Below are positions 8,344-16,774 of a stretch of DNA of 64,000 nt, piece by piece (position 1 is the stretch's first letter; the number at the start of each line of letters is the position of its first letter). Source of the stretch: Acidobacteriota bacterium (GTDB lineage: Bacteria > Acidobacteriota > Terriglobia > Acidiferrales > UBA7541); the NCBI GenBank assembly GCA_021324935.1, contig JAJPIE010000041.1, positions 22,146-86,145 of the forward strand. Direction: 5' to 3'. The notes below the pieces were generated by a model, which was not told the DNA's origin, searched no databases, and was given only the letters and a program-made list of their open reading frames with translations. The position numbers and the translations under genes are program-made.

Positions 8344-9500
8344 TGAGCCAGTCTCCCATGTTCTGGCGCATCGTTCGCCGCCTGCTGACCGCCAACTACG
8401 GTCGCCTCTTCGTGATTCTTCTGGCGCTGGGCGCGGGCGCGGCGATCACTTCCTCGTTGCTCAACCTTCAAATTGACGCCAAAAAGCGCCTCACCACCGA
8501 ATTTCGCGCCTTGGGCGCCAACGTGATCGTCGCTCCGCGCGATGCCAGCGCAAGTTCCGGCGGCGCCACTCTGCCCCAGGAAATGCTCTCCAAAATTCCC
8601 GCGGAAAATGCCGGCAAGCCTGTGCCCGCAGTGGGCTTCCTCTATCTAATCGGGGAGGTAGCCAAGGCGGGCCAGGTGCATCACCAACCTGCAGTGATTG
8701 CCGGTGTCGACGGCGAAGGCATCACCAAAGTCCGGCCTGGGAAGCGCACCGAGTATTCCAGCGAACTCGAGCAAGCTGCCAACGCCTGTGAAGTCGGCGC
8801 CAAGGCCGCCGAACAGTTCCAAGTCCACGCGGGCGATTCTTTGCATTTGCGCAATCAGGGCAGGGTAGCCACCTGCGAGGTTTTCGCCGTGCTCGCCACC
8901 GGCGGCCCGGAAGACTCGCAGATCTTCATCCGGCTGGCCATCGCGCAAGCGCTGGCCGAGCTGCCTGGCCGAATCAGTCTCATTCAAGCCAGCGTCACCG
9001 GCACGCCAGACGTCGTGCAATCCTTCATCGCCGCCCTTGCTAACCGGTTACCACAAGCCGACGTCCATGGCATCAAGCAGCTCGCCGAAGCCGAAGGGAA
9101 GCTCTATAACCGCATCAGCGGTCTGCTTTCCGCCACCGTCGTTCTCGTGCTTTTCCTCACTTCGCTCTGCGTTATGGCGGGCATGAGCAACGTCGCCATC
9201 GAGCGCAAGAACGACGTTGGCTTGATGAAGGCCATCGGCGGCTCGGTCCGCCGCGTGGTGCGTTTGTTCCTCGCCGAAGCCATTCTGCTCGGCATCATGG
9301 GCGGCATTGTGGGCTCCGCCATCGGCATTCTTGGTTCAATCTGGCTGGGTAAAGCGGTTTTTGGCGTGGCTGCGCGACCGCGGTGGATTGTGTATCCTGT
9401 TTCGGTGGCCATCACCGTCGTGGTTTCGATTGCCAGCGCGTTCCCCTTGCGCCGTCTGGCGAGTGTCCGGCCTGCGAACGTGTTTCGAGGTGAGGCGTGA
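8340..9500 (+). CDS. FtsX-type ABC transporter permease, second of pair
   Basis: The 386-residue protein has the same layout as its upstream partner: one N-terminal membrane segment (about 18-38), a periplasmic domain, and three C-terminal segments. RKNDVGLMKAIGGS is the coupling region and the protein ends [16 protein letters not shown]. Either ATG at 8340 or 8343 could start it; both overlap the previous stop. Its last bases overlap the ATPase start by four (GTGA). The two permeases are diverged paralogues expected to form a heterodimer with the ATPase. Confidence 0.88.
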   Translation: MMSQSPMFWRIVRRLLTANYGRLFVILLALGAGAAITSSLLNLQIDAKKRLTTEFRALGANVIVAPRDASASSGGATLPQEMLSKIPAENAGKPVPAVGFLYLIGEVAKAGQVHHQPAVIAGVDGEGITKVRPGKRTEYSSELEQAANACEVGAKAAEQFQVHAGDSLHLRNQGRVATCEVFAVLATGGPEDSQIFIRLAIAQALAELPGRISLIQASVTGTPDVVQSFIAALANRLPQADVHGIKQLAEAEGKLYNRISGLLSATVVLVLFLTSLCVMAGMSNVAIERKNDVGLMKAIGGSVRRVVRLFLAEAILLGIMGGIVGSAIGILGSIWLGKAVFGVAARPRWIVYPVSVAITVVVSIASAFPLRRLASVRPANVFRGEA

Positions 9501-10588
9501 ACGCGCAAGTGCGCATTGAATCGCTGGTGAAGGAGTACGGCACGCTTCGCGCGCTGAATGGGATATCGTTCCATATCCAGGCGGGGGAATGGGTGGCGCT
9601 GATGGGCCCGTCCGGTTCAGGCAAGACCACGCTCATCAATATTCTCGGCGGCTTGGATACCCTCACCTCCGGCCACGTCATCGTGGATGGCGTTGACCTG
9701 GCCAAGCTCGCCGAAGGCGAGCTGGTCCGTTATCGCGCTGAAAAAATCGGTTTCGTATTCCAGCAGTTCCATCTCGTGCCTTACCTGAACGCGCTCGAGA
9801 ACGTCATGCTGGCGCAGTATTTTCACAGCGTCACCGACGAAAAGCAGGCCGAAGAAGCTCTCAAGCGCGTCGGCCTTGGCCACCGTCTCACGCATCTTCC
9901 TTCGCAGCTCTCCGGTGGCGAGCAGCAGCGCGTGGCCATCGCCCGCGCGCTCATCAATCAGCCGAAACTTATTCTCGCCGACGAGCCCACCGGCAATCTC
10001 GACGAAGCCAACGAGGAAATCGTCATTGGACTCTTCCGCGAACTCCACAGCGCCGGCCACACCATTCTGATGGTTACGCACGACCCCGACATCGCCCAGC
10101 AGGCCGACCGCCGCATCGAGCTTGTGCACGGCCACCTCGCCGTCGATCAGCGTATTACCATGGACGACGGCATCCATTTCGATCATTTGCTCGAGCAAAT
10201 CTGGGTCTGCAGCGAGGAAGGAAAGCCCTCCGACTTGGAGCACATCCGCACGCCTGGCGGGGTGGACCCGGTGAAAACCATCGCCCGCATGGAAGATCTG
10301 CGGCTGGTAAAAGTAGCACAGGAGCAGCATCGGATCGAATTGACCGACCGTGGCCGTAGCCGCGCGCGAGACGTCGTGCGCCGCCACCGCCTGGCAGAGC
10401 GTCTCTTCAAGGACACGTTTCGCATCGACGATCACGAAGCGCACAGCCAGGCTTGCAAGTTCGAGCACATTATCAGCCCGGAACTCGACGAGCGCATCTG
10501 CTCGTTCCTGGGCCATCCAACTACCTGCCCGCATGGCAATCCGATACCTCCCGGCCAGTGCTGCAGCCACAAGAAAGGAACGAGTTGA
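9497..10588 (+). CDS. ABC transporter ATPase fused to a DtxR-type metal-dependent repressor
   Basis: A 363-residue two-part protein. Residues 1-220 are a LolD/MacB-type ATPase: Walker A GPSGSGKT (37-44), Q-loop (89-90), signature LSGGEQ (138-143), Walker B LILADEP (158-164) and H195. Residues about 223-350 match a DtxR/IdeR regulator: a winged helix ending [20 protein letters not shown], then the metal-binding and dimerization helices. H297, E301, H316, C320, E323 and H324 align with DtxR ligands H79, E83, H98, C102, E105 and H106. The C-terminus has [17 protein letters not shown], as in DtxR relatives without an SH3 domain. GTG starts the gene, overlapping the permease. An ATPase that is also an Fe-sensing DNA-binding protein is very unusual. 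I see no frameshift at the junction. Confidence 0.92.
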   Translation: MNAQVRIESLVKEYGTLRALNGISFHIQAGEWVALMGPSGSGKTTLINILGGLDTLTSGHVIVDGVDLAKLAEGELVRYRAEKIGFVFQQFHLVPYLNALENVMLAQYFHSVTDEKQAEEALKRVGLGHRLTHLPSQLSGGEQQRVAIARALINQPKLILADEPTGNLDEANEEIVIGLFRELHSAGHTILMVTHDPDIAQQADRRIELVHGHLAVDQRITMDDGIHFDHLLEQIWVCSEEGKPSDLEHIRTPGGVDPVKTIARMEDLRLVKVAQEQHRIELTDRGRSRARDVVRRHRLAERLFKDTFRIDDHEAHSQACKFEHIISPELDERICSFLGHPTTCPHGNPIPPGQCCSHKKGTS

Positions 10589-10595
10589 TGCTTCC

Positions 10596-10620
10596 GTGGC
10601 ACAGGCATGCCTGCCTGGGC
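10596..10620 (+). repeat. Dispersed palindromic repeat, copy A
   Basis: GTGGCACAGGCATGCCTGCC and following bases, between the ATPase-regulator gene and the DUF971 gene. It shares the core TGGCACAGGC-n-CTGCC with copies at 11066, 16690 and 18281. It can fold into a hairpin (GCAGGCATGCCTG on either strand). Confidence 0.55.
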
Positions 10621-10677
10621 AGCCGGGCCAGCGGCAACGTTCTCCCGCTCGCTGGCACTTAGGAACGATTCTCGCTT

Positions 10678-11061
10678 ATGCCAACTCCTCTCGATGAGCG
10701 CAAAAAACCGACCGCGGTGAAAATTCACGTCAAGACCGGCGCGGGCGTGGACATCACTTGGGCCGACGGCCACTCCAGCCACTATGATTTCGCTTACCTG
10801 CGCGAGCAGTGCCCTTGCGCCACCTGCAACGACGAACGCGCCAAAAAGGAATCCATGGCGGCGATGAACCTGCAAACCTCGCCGCTCCTTCCGATGTACA
10901 AGCCCAAACCCAAAGCGCAGGCGGCCACGCAAGTCGGCAGCTACGCCATTCAAATCAGCTTCAACGACGGCCATTCCACCGGCATCTACAGTTACGATTA
11001 TCTGCGCACCCAGTGCCCCTGCGCGGAATGCGCCGCTGCCTTCCGCAGTTCCACCGCGTAA
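10678..11061 (+). CDS. DUF971 family protein (GBBH-like N-terminal domain)
   Basis: The 127-residue protein has two DUF971-type halves: DITWADGHSSHYDFAYLREQ followed by CPCATCNDE, and ISFNDGHSTGIYSYDYLRTQ followed by CPCAEC. DUF971 occurs at the N-terminus of gamma-butyrobetaine hydroxylase and fused to some ApbC/Mrp Fe-S carriers. The paired CPCxxC motifs suggest metal or Fe-S binding. It follows the iron-import genes by 89 bp on the same strand, so a role in Fe-S handling is plausible but unproven. Confidence 0.8.
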   Translation: MPTPLDERKKPTAVKIHVKTGAGVDITWADGHSSHYDFAYLREQCPCATCNDERAKKESMAAMNLQTSPLLPMYKPKPKAQAATQVGSYAIQISFNDGHSTGIYSYDYLRTQCPCAECAAAFRSSTA

Positions 11062-11065
11062 CCTT

Positions 11066-11090
11066 GTGGCACAGGCACTCCTGCCTGTGC
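11066..11090 (+). repeat. Dispersed palindromic repeat, copy B
   Basis: This is the best-preserved copy. GCACAGGCA and TGCCTGTGC form perfect 9-bp arms around CTCC or similar. It lies five bases after the DUF971 stop codon and could act as a transcript-end hairpin, but no T-run follows. Confidence 0.6.
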
Positions 11091-11274
11091 GCCCTTTGCA
11101 AACACCTCACACAAAAGGGAAGGCAAGACTCCCAGACGAGGAATCGCCGAATAGCCCACCAGAGGAACGGTCATTCCGAGCGGAGGGGCGCGCCTTTTGT
11201 GGCCTGTAGCGGAAAAATCGGGAGATAACCTCAGCGAGTTACCCGGCGCCGTACGAGTGCGGAAGCCGACGCCT

Positions 11275-13986
11275 TTAGTTCGGCTTCTGTTCCGGGCTCT
11301 TCAACAATTCGATCACCCGCGGCGCCGCCTTGGAATTCGGCTGCAACTGCAGGAATTTTTCGTACGCCTGCCTGGCCTCGTCCTTCTGATTCATTTCCCA
11401 CAACGCGTCGCCCAGATTCAAATACGCCACTGCGCGATTGGGGTCGAGCACAATCGTCTTCCGGAACCAGTCCGCGGCCTGTGCGTGCTGCCCCAGTTTG
11501 AAGCAGGCGAATCCCGCGTTGTTCGCATACAGCGGCATCGTTGGCTGCAACTTGGCGGCTTCCTCGAACTTCGCCAAGGCATCGGCATACCGTTTTTCCT
11601 TGTAGGCGCGCATGCCGTCGTCGTTCGTCGCGGCCGCTGCATCCTTGGGCGAAGCTGGCGGCGATGCGCCGGCGGCGGGAGGCGCGCCCGGCGGCGCGGC
11701 TTCCAGTTTCGATTGCATCGCCGCGAGCTGTTTCTTCAGCTCCTCGTTCTGTTCCGCCTGCTTGCGAATCTCGGCCTTCAATTGCTCAAGTTCCGCGTTC
11801 GCCTTGATGGCGTCTTCGCTCAATTGCGCCGAGTTCTCGTTCAAAAATTCCGTGTCGTGATTCAATTCGAAGAGAAAATCTCCGCCTTCGCTGCCCGGCA
11901 GGTTGCCGAACGCCGGCGTCTGGTGGGAAAGCGCCGAAACCGCCGGCGAAACGTACGCAGCCAGCTCCGTGGCGGTGATTACGCCGTCGCCGTTCAGATC
12001 GGCGCGCCCATCCAGCCCTTGCAGCAGCGTCCACGTAAAGACGGAATGCCCGTTCGGCCCGGTGTCCGCCACCTGCTGGTCCGCTCCGCCCGCGGTGAAC
12101 ATCTGCCGCGCCGTGCGCCGCGAAATTTCCAGCAAATAATTCTGCAAACCCAGCGGCGTGGTTCCGCGCGTCAGTGCCAATCCGCTGTAGCACGAATCCA
12201 TCACGAACAAAAGATGCTTCGCGGGAATCGCTTCGGCGACGTCCTGGAAGTTCGACATCGAAATTGCGCTGCCTTCGTAATGCGTCAGGTCCGCGTCCAC
12301 GGGAATGATGTAACCCAAGTCGCGCCCGGAAGCGAGGTGCCGCGTGGCCCCGTGCCCCGCGTAGAACACAAACACGCGGTCGTCGCGTTTCACCATGTCC
12401 GGGTTTGCCAGCTTGTCGCCCAGCAGGGAAAGGATATTCTCGCGCGTCGCGTCCTTGTCGAATAGCCCGAACACATGATCCGGCTTGAAGTTGTACTTTT
12501 TGATCAGCAAATCCTGAACGGCCCGCGCGTCGTTCGCCGCATAACTCAGCTTCGGCCAGGACTCATAATCGTCGATGCCGATGACCGCCGCCCAGCTTTC
12601 TCGATAAATCGTCGAAGCCTGCGGGGTCTCTTGCGCGGTTTCCAATCCGCGCGTGCCTTCCACCGCGAACGTGCTGCCGTTCCACGACGCGAACCGGAAG
12701 CCGTCCTTCTCGAGCGTCTCGATGATCTGCGGCAACGCTTCAATGCTGATTTTGTGGATGTCATGGAAAAGAATGATCCCGCGCCCAGCCTTTTCCGCTT
12801 CCGTCACTACGCGCTGGGCGACCGAATTCGGTACCGGATCGGCCCAGTCTTCTGAATCGATATTCCAGAGCACCGCTTTCATGTTCTCGCTGCGCACTTT
12901 GTCCAGAATCTCCTGGTTGATTGCGCCATAAGGCGGGCGGAACAGCACGGGATCCTGCTTCTGGATGTCCTTCAGCAGTGCGCTGGTGGAATCAATCTCC
13001 TTCGTGTAGCCCGCCGCGTCCATCTTCGGCAGCACCGGATGGCTGTAACTATGGTTGCCCAGCACCGATCCCTGTTCCAGGATGCGCGTGCTCATCGCCG
13101 CTGTGATTGTCAGCTTTGCTCCGCTCTCCAGCGATTCCGGGCCCAGGTTGCGCCCCACCTGAAAAAACACCGCTTTCAATCCGTATTTCTGCAGGATTTC
13201 GAGAATCTGCGGCGTATAGCGCGGGTGCGGGCCGTCGTCAAACGTCAGCACCAGCGTCTTCGGTGGCAGGTCGTAGCCGAACATCTCATCCTTTGTGGAT
13301 GTTTTCTTTCCGCCGCCGCGGCTCGCTGCCGGCGGAAGGGCATTCTGCATCTCGCGCAGAATTTGCTCTCGCGAATATTTTTGCTTCAGGAAGTCGACGT
13401 AATGCCCCCAGGCCTCGCGCCGCACCGGCATCCCGCGCGTCTGAAATCCGCTGAAAATTTCTCCGATTTCCTTTTGATAGAGCGCTTCGATGGCATTCAG
13501 TGCCGTCAGATCATCCTGCAAGCGTTTTTGAAGGTCAGCGCCAAGTTCGCTGTTTGCAGCGAGTTCTTCGAAGGTGTCGCGAAACACGAGCTTGTCCGCA
13601 TCGCGATAATCCGGTGAGTTCTCGATGCGATCCAGGAATTCCGCAAGTGGTGCTGGCTTTCCCGCGGCCACAGACCCGGTAAGAGCCTGCTGTTGGGCGC
13701 GGATCGCTTGATTGTTCCGCACAAACAGAATTTGGCCGGCCGCGGAAACTTCTTCCCGCACTGCCGGATCCAGCGCCTTCGCGTTGTCCATCAAGACGAT
13801 GATCTTCCGGTAAGTGCCGACGATTTGGTCGCACTGCATCGCCAGCGCCGGCTCGGTGGAGTGAGCAGCCAGCGGGCAAATTGCCCACAGAACGGCGAAA
13901 AGGCTCGATTTGCGAAACAATTCCCGGCTCAAGTGCGTCAGATCTCTCCGTCCAACATGGCAACCGCACGGTCTGCCTCTTATCAT
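11275..13986 (-). CDS. Secreted polysaccharide deacetylase / caspase-like / EF-hand / TPR fusion
   Basis: Residues are numbered from a GTG or alternative start at 14061 (928 residues); the ATG at 13986 (residue 26) gives a better signal peptide, with a hydrophobic core at 52-66. Order: helical region (75-245); NodB deacetylase (about 268-460) with TFDDGPHP (D275, D276), NHSYSH (H337, H341), RPPYG (375-379), DSEDW and LFHD (H433); caspase-like C14 domain (about 488-735) with FYAGHG (H570) and DSCYSG (C624), the expected dyad; inside it a canonical EF-hand loop D688-N690-D692-I695-E699. A coiled coil (about 750-790), a Pro/Ala linker and three TPRs (about 815-915) follow. Both catalytic centres look intact. 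The deacetylase could act on peptidoglycan or exopolysaccharide, and the caspase domain could be Ca2+-activated. Confidence 0.88.
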   Translation of the reverse strand: MIRGRPCGCHVGRRDLTHLSRELFRKSSLFAVLWAICPLAAHSTEPALAMQCDQIVGTYRKIIVLMDNAKALDPAVREEVSAAGQILFVRNNQAIRAQQQALTGSVAAGKPAPLAEFLDRIENSPDYRDADKLVFRDTFEELAANSELGADLQKRLQDDLTALNAIEALYQKEIGEIFSGFQTRGMPVRREAWGHYVDFLKQKYSREQILREMQNALPPAASRGGGKKTSTKDEMFGYDLPPKTLVLTFDDGPHPRYTPQILEILQKYGLKAVFFQVGRNLGPESLESGAKLTITAAMSTRILEQGSVLGNHSYSHPVLPKMDAAGYTKEIDSTSALLKDIQKQDPVLFRPPYGAINQEILDKVRSENMKAVLWNIDSEDWADPVPNSVAQRVVTEAEKAGRGIILFHDIHKISIEALPQIIETLEKDGFRFASWNGSTFAVEGTRGLETAQETPQASTIYRESWAAVIGIDDYESWPKLSYAANDARAVQDLLIKKYNFKPDHVFGLFDKDATRENILSLLGDKLANPDMVKRDDRVFVFYAGHGATRHLASGRDLGYIIPVDADLTHYEGSAISMSNFQDVAEAIPAKHLLFVMDSCYSGLALTRGTTPLGLQNYLLEISRRTARQMFTAGGADQQVADTGPNGHSVFTWTLLQGLDGRADLNGDGVITATELAAYVSPAVSALSHQTPAFGNLPGSEGGDFLFELNHDTEFLNENSAQLSEDAIKANAELEQLKAEIRKQAEQNEELKKQLAAMQSKLEAAPPGAPPAAGASPPASPKDAAAATNDDGMRAYKEKRYADALAKFEEAAKLQPTMPLYANNAGFACFKLGQHAQAADWFRKTIVLDPNRAVAYLNLGDALWEMNQKDEARQAYEKFLQLQPNSKAAPRVIELLKSPEQKPN

Positions 13987-14151
13987 GAAAGAGGCCCCGG
14001 GGAATTTCCAGTGCCTTGTCAAGCCAAATGCCTCCGGCGGACTGCACGGCTCGTATTTCACCGCAAAAACATTGGAGTTTTCTAGTCGCTTAGCTGGACT
14101 TGGCTCTGGAAAAGTGCGAGCATTGGAAACTGCAGGTCTAACTACCCGTCA

Positions 14152-16425
14152 ATGAGCAGCACTCCCCAAAGCCCGGCTGCCCAGGGCAGCCAGGGCAATG
14201 GTATTCCTCGCGTCTTGGTCGCGACCACGGCGCTGCTGAGCTTCATTTCCTTCTGGCGCGCTGCGGCAATTGTTTTGAACGACCTCGCCTCCTCGGCTTA
14301 CTACGCCGGCGGTGAAGCCGAAGGCTACATCGGCAAGGCCGCCCCCTGGTTCATCCTGGGCATCATGCTGTTTTCCTACGCGGTCCGCGCGATCTACGTG
14401 GAAAGCTGCAGCATGTTCGTTCGGGGCGGCGTTTACCGCGTGGTCAAGGAAGCTCTTGGCGGCACCCTGGCGAAATTCAGCGTTTCCGCGCTGATGTTCG
14501 ACTACATCCTCACCGGCCCCATCAGCGGCGTCTCCGCCGGCCAGTACATCGTCGGCCTAATCAACGAAACCTCCGACTACATTCATCTGGGCTTGCACAT
14601 CGCCCCCGATTTTGGCGCCGCTTTCTTCGCCGTTCTCTGCACCCTCTACTTCTGGTGGTACAACATCAAGGGCGTCCACGAATCCAGCCAGAAGGCCATG
14701 CGCATCATGCAGGTCACCACCGTCATGGTGGTTATCCTCATCTCCTGGTGCGTCTACACGATCTTGGTTCGACACCCGCATCCGCCGCTCCCCCCTTTCC
14801 CGAAGCCCCGCAACCTGCGGCTGGAAGCCAATGCCATGGGATGGCTCTACGGTGTCCATTTCGCCCATTTTGCCGCTCTGATTGCGATTTTCATCGGCTT
14901 GGGCCATTCCGTCCTGGCCATGAGCGGCGAAGAATCGTTGGCCCAGGTCTATCGCGAGATCGAGCATCCGAAACTCCCGAACTTGAAGAAAACCGGCCTG
15001 GTCATCTTCATCTACAGCCTGGTGTTCACTTCGCTGGTTTCGTTCTTTGCGGTGATGATCATTCCGGACGTGGAGCGCCAGAAGTTCCTGGAAAACCTTA
15101 TCGGCGGCCTGGCGATGAATCTCGAAGGACCTTTCTTCCTCCGCCTGATTTTCCACGGCTTCGTCGTTGTGGTCGGCACCTTGATCCTCGCCGGCGCGGT
15201 GAACACTGCGATTGTCGGCTCCAATGGCGTGCTCAATCGCGTGTCCGAAGATGGCGTGCTTGCCGATTGGTTCCGTGCCCCGCACCGTCGCTATGGCACC
15301 ACCTACCGCATTATCTGGATTATTGCCGGGCTCCAGATTTTGACCATCATCATCAGCCGCGGCGACGTCACCTTCCTTGCCAACCTCTATGCCTTCGGCG
15401 TGATCTGGAGTTTCGCCATGAAAGGCCTCGCGGTCCTCGTGTTGCGCTATACGCACCCCGGCGACCGCGAATACCGTGTCCCGCTCAATTTCCGGATCTT
15501 CGGCGTGGAAATACCCATCGGTCTTAGCTTCATCACTCTCGTCCTGCTCGGCATTGCCGTCATCAACCTGTTCACCAAGCCACAGGCGACGGTTGCCGGT
15601 GTCTCCTTTTCCATCTTCCTTTTCATCGTCTTCACGATCTCGGAGAAGGTAACCCATCGCGCCCGTGGCGCGGTCGCGCACGTGGAAATGGACCAGTTCC
15701 ACCTGGCCACCGAGGGAGTGCTCACGCCGGAAGCCGTGGGTGCGCGGCCAGGCAATATTCTCGTGCCCGTCAGCAACGTTCACGCCCTCTACCACCTCGG
15801 AAACGTGCTGGACCGCGTGAAGCCCGGCCGAAGAGACGTCGTGGTTTTGCACGTCCGTTTGCTGCGCCGCGCGGCTTCCGGAGAATACGAATTGGAAGCA
15901 GAGCAGCTCTTCGGCAGCATCGAGCAGCAGCTTTTCTCGCAGGCCCTGGCCATCGCGGAAAAGCGCGGGAAGACCATCCGCCTCGCGGTCGTGGCATCCA
16001 ACGAAATCTGGGACGCCATTTTGCGCGCGGCCGCTTCCCTGCAATCCAGCACCATTGTGCTGGGACATTCACCGAAGGAATCCACCGAAGAGCAGGCGCG
16101 GGAAATCGGCGACGCCTGGGAAAAGCTCCCGGATCCCAAGCCGCAGTTCAATCTCGAAATTCATCTGGCCAACGGCGACAAGGTTTACAAGGTCCTCGGT
16201 CCGCACGCTCCCAATCTCACGGCGAACGAAGTGAACCTATTGCACCGCTTGTGGCTGCGCTTCAGCGAAGCTTCCGCGCCCCTCGAACTTCACCACCACG
16301 ATGTGGTGCATTTCGCCCTGGAAGAAGTGATGAAGGAACTCGACGAAGGCCAGGAAGAGGCGCTCTTCGCCAGGCTAAAGGCTCATCTCGAGGCTAACGC
16401 CAAAAAGAAACCGCCCAAGATTTAG
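14152..16425 (+). CDS. APC-superfamily amino-acid permease with C-terminal USP-like domain
   Basis: The 757-residue protein has about 12 membrane segments in residues 20-500, characteristic of APC transporters, with the unwound first helix region near FWRAAAIVLNDLASSAYY. Residues about 530-700 form a cytoplasmic universal-stress-protein-like domain (GNILVPVSNVHALYHLGNVL, later TIVLGHSPKESTEEQ). The extreme C-terminus is charged (AHLEANAKKKPPKI). Similar permease-USP fusions are known, in which the USP domain may sense nucleotides. The substrate is unknown. It is divergent from the deacetylase-caspase gene with a 165-bp gap (90 bp if that gene starts at 14061), and a hairpin terminator follows at 16499. 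Confidence 0.88.
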   Translation: MSSTPQSPAAQGSQGNGIPRVLVATTALLSFISFWRAAAIVLNDLASSAYYAGGEAEGYIGKAAPWFILGIMLFSYAVRAIYVESCSMFVRGGVYRVVKEALGGTLAKFSVSALMFDYILTGPISGVSAGQYIVGLINETSDYIHLGLHIAPDFGAAFFAVLCTLYFWWYNIKGVHESSQKAMRIMQVTTVMVVILISWCVYTILVRHPHPPLPPFPKPRNLRLEANAMGWLYGVHFAHFAALIAIFIGLGHSVLAMSGEESLAQVYREIEHPKLPNLKKTGLVIFIYSLVFTSLVSFFAVMIIPDVERQKFLENLIGGLAMNLEGPFFLRLIFHGFVVVVGTLILAGAVNTAIVGSNGVLNRVSEDGVLADWFRAPHRRYGTTYRIIWIIAGLQILTIIISRGDVTFLANLYAFGVIWSFAMKGLAVLVLRYTHPGDREYRVPLNFRIFGVEIPIGLSFITLVLLGIAVINLFTKPQATVAGVSFSIFLFIVFTISEKVTHRARGAVAHVEMDQFHLATEGVLTPEAVGARPGNILVPVSNVHALYHLGNVLDRVKPGRRDVVVLHVRLLRRAASGEYELEAEQLFGSIEQQLFSQALAIAEKRGKTIRLAVVASNEIWDAILRAAASLQSSTIVLGHSPKESTEEQAREIGDAWEKLPDPKPQFNLEIHLANGDKVYKVLGPHAPNLTANEVNLLHRLWLRFSEASAPLELHHHDVVHFALEEVMKELDEGQEEALFARLKAHLEANAKKKPPKI

Positions 16426-16498
16426 CGGCGAAGGAACAATCGCCGAGGGAAGGTCTCCCGCCGCGTTTCACCCGTCTTGCAAGAATTCGAACGGCCTG

Positions 16499-16527
16499 CC
16501 CGAAGGCCATTTCGGGGCCATTTTTTT
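16499..16527 (+). terminator. Rho-independent terminator after the APC permease
   Basis: CCCGAA (16499-16504) pairs with TTCGGG (16511-16516) around a six-base loop, followed by GCCA and seven T residues (16521-16527). It lies about 75 bp after the stop codon of the permease gene. Confidence 0.7.
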
Positions 16528-16661
16528 ACAGCCCTCCCTGGTCAGACCACGAAGGGCCTTCCGCTAGTACTTGCCCCATTTCAAGATCTCTTTGGTTTCC
16601 CGGGACTTGCGCGTTTCACCCAGAATTCTGTTAACCGGCAATAACCTTAAGAATTTACTTT

Positions 16662-16683
16662 AAATGTCGGCGCGCCGACATTT
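16662..16683. terminator. Perfect 22-bp palindrome, candidate bidirectional terminator
   Basis: AAATGTCGGCG is followed immediately by its exact reverse complement. With CGCG as loop it gives a 9-bp stem flanked by A and T residues on both sides, which suits transcription from either direction at this convergent gene junction. An operator role is also possible. Confidence 0.45.
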
Positions 16684-16689
16684 TCCACC

Positions 16690-16726
16690 ACTGGCACAGG
16701 AACGCCTGCCGGCGCCCCGTGCCACT
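16690..16726. repeat. Dispersed palindromic repeat, copy C
   Basis: TGGCACAGGAACGCCTGCC continues to CCCCGTGCCA, so the outer TGGCAC/GTGCCA arms pair across about 20 bp. It shares TGGCACAGG and CCTGCC with copies A and B. Confidence 0.5.
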
Positions 16727-16774
16727 GAACTTTCTTTTCGCACTCGATATGGAATGCCGACCTCGGGCGAAGCG

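Larger units (their letters stand above)
16426..16774. other. Convergent intergenic region with terminator, palindrome and repeat
   Basis: This 349-bp gap separates the APC permease (plus) from mscL (minus). It holds a hairpin with a T-run (16499-16527), a perfect 22-bp palindrome (16662-16683) and repeat copy C (16690-16726). No coding signal was seen. Confidence 0.6.

Noticed and set aside
14557..16068. Antisense open frame of about 500 codons over the APC permease
   Set aside because: Mirror of a clear membrane transporter gene; no start signals or family resemblance.
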